This document shows, one piece after another, positions 4,942 through 5,765 of a DNA stretch of 5,765 nucleotides. How positions within the stretch are numbered: position 1 is the stretch's first letter; each line of letters starts with the position of its first letter. The notes below the pieces were generated by a model. It worked only from the letters and a program-made list of their open reading frames with translations. It searched no databases and was not told the origin of the DNA. A program made the position numbers and the translations under genes. Source of the DNA: Deltaproteobacteria bacterium (GTDB lineage: Bacteria; Desulfobacterota; Anaeroferrophillalia; Anaeroferrophillales; Tharpellaceae); NCBI GenBank assembly GCA_013153415.1, contig JAADEO010000182.1:1-5765 (forward strand). The letters are read 5' to 3'.

Positions 4942-5765
4942 ATGAACACCATAATCTTTCGGGAGGGCCGCCTGTACCGGAACGATGCGGCCCTGATCTC
5001 CCCCGCAGACAGCGGTTTCCTTTTCGGAGAGGGAGTTTTCGAAACCATGAGGGCCGATTACGGCCGCATCTTTCTCCTGCCCCAACACCTGGAACGCCTG
5101 GTCCGGGGGCTGAAACTGCTGGAAATTCCCGAACCGGAGCCCCTCGGACAGATTCCCGACCTTTGCCACGAACTCATCCAGGCCGGAAATCTGGAGCAAG
5201 GGGTCGCAGTCATCAAGCTGGCGGTCAGTTCCGGCTCGCCCGGTTCAACTCCGACTCTTCTGCTCCAGGCCCGGGCCCTTGATCCCAATCTGATCAGCCA
5301 ACGCCAGGCCGGAATGCGGGCGGGGCTGGTTTCCTGGCGCCGCGACGCCGCCAACCCGCTACTGGCGATCAAAAGCCTCAACTTCCTGGAGAACCGCCAT
5401 GCCCTCCGGACAATGCGGGCCCGGGGGCTGGACGAAGGCATTTTTCTCAACCAGGCCGGCGAACTCTGCGAGGGGACCTTTTCCAACCTTTTCCTGGTGT
5501 CCGGCAACACCATCCTGACACCACCGGAGAGCGCCGGGCTGCTGCCCGGCATCACCCGCGCCTTCCTGCTGGAGAACTGCCGGCGGATCGGCCTCGAAAT
5601 CAGGGAACAAAAACTCCGCCCGGCCGACCTGGAAAACTGCGACGGCGCTTTTCTGAGCAGTTCGCTGATGGACACAGCGCCCCTGCTGCAACTCGAGCAG
5701 GCAAGGTTCCAACTACTGAAAACCACCGGGCTTCTGGAAAAACTGCGGCAACTCTTCGCCGCCGC
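4942..5765 (+). CDS. Class IV PLP-dependent aminotransferase, PabC-like (4-amino-4-deoxychorismate lyase), 3' end cut
   Basis: About 274 codons are visible and the stop lies beyond the window. PabC proteins are about 270-290 residues, so nearly the whole protein is here. Seen: the N-terminal DSGFLFGEGVFETMR (23-37), a phosphate-site R52 in HLERL, Schiff-base K144 in AIKSLNFLENR, E177 in CEGTFSNLFLV (pyridine nitrogen contact), GLLPGITR (199-206) and FLSSSLMDTAP near the C-terminus. Aminodeoxychorismate lyase releases pyruvate from aminodeoxychorismate to give p-aminobenzoate for folate. Branched-chain and D-amino acid aminotransferases share the fold. The 'GVFET' and 'SSLM..AP' wording favours the PabC side, but no pabB or pabA is visible here to confirm it. 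ATG 4942 lies 4 nt after the kinase stop and has no Shine-Dalgarno, so translation is probably coupled to the kinase gene. Confidence 0.8.
   Translation, partial: MNTIIFREGRLYRNDAALISPADSGFLFGEGVFETMRADYGRIFLLPQHLERLVRGLKLLEIPEPEPLGQIPDLCHELIQAGNLEQGVAVIKLAVSSGSPGSTPTLLLQARALDPNLISQRQAGMRAGLVSWRRDAANPLLAIKSLNFLENRHALRTMRARGLDEGIFLNQAGELCEGTFSNLFLVSGNTILTPPESAGLLPGITRAFLLENCRRIGLEIREQKLRPADLENCDGAFLSSSLMDTAPLLQLEQARFQLLKTTGLLEKLRQLFAA

Noticed and set aside
2502..5048. An uninterrupted minus-strand reading frame of 848 codons, antisense to the HDOD kinase
   Set aside because: The plus strand encodes a complete, motif-perfect HDOD-histidine kinase over the same span. The antisense translation is rich in Gln/Asp/Val/Leu without recognisable domains, as expected from GC-rich codon bias suppressing stops on the opposite strand.
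5058..5726. A minus-strand reading frame of 222 codons opposite the aminotransferase
   Set aside because: Ser/Arg-rich shadow of a plus-strand gene with a clear PLP-enzyme signature.

Overview
The window is a GC-rich, densely packed stretch of a Gram-negative chromosome. Two gene products act on lipid A or Kdo, so the cell makes LPS. The multidomain HDOD histidine kinase, the DHH phosphoesterase and the tight gene packing would suit a Desulfuromonadales/Desulfobacterota-type bacterium. That assignment is inference from style; nothing here fixes the taxon.

Layout: (1) 1-378, plus strand: the C-terminal third of an LpxL/HtrB-type lipid A acyltransferase, cut by the window start. (2) 365-2321, minus strand: a two-gene operon, a DHH/DHHA1 phosphoesterase followed by a KdkA/WaaP-type Kdo (LPS) kinase. 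The two genes overlap by up to 14 nt. The kinase 3' end also overlaps the convergent acyltransferase by 14 nt. (3) 2322-2615: a 294-nt divergent control region, AT-richer than its surroundings. It holds a near-consensus sigma70-type promoter on each strand, a G-tract cluster that fits a G-quadruplex, a possible nine-codon leader ORF, and a small inverted repeat inside the plus-strand promoter spacer. (4) 2616-4937, plus strand: a soluble HDOD-GAF-like-HisKA-HATPase_c sensor kinase with all catalytic boxes and an apparently complete HD-type metal-ligand set. (5) 4942 to the window end, plus strand: a PLP-dependent class IV aminotransferase, most like 4-amino-4-deoxychorismate lyase (PabC). It starts 4 nt after the kinase stop.

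Functional reading: the left side is outer-membrane lipid A/Kdo modification. The right side is a cytoplasmic signalling kinase co-transcribed with a folate-type or amino-acid PLP enzyme. The DHH phosphoesterase (nanoRNA or cyclic-dinucleotide turnover in relatives) is divergent from the HDOD kinase and shares its control region. I see no tRNA, rRNA, CRISPR array, insertion sequence, or convincing intrinsic terminator. No single feature proves a new system. The best candidates for a second look are the HDOD-GAF-kinase fusion with an intact HD site, its divergent pairing with a DHH phosphoesterase that carries a motif IV Asp-to-Glu change, and the structured control region between them.
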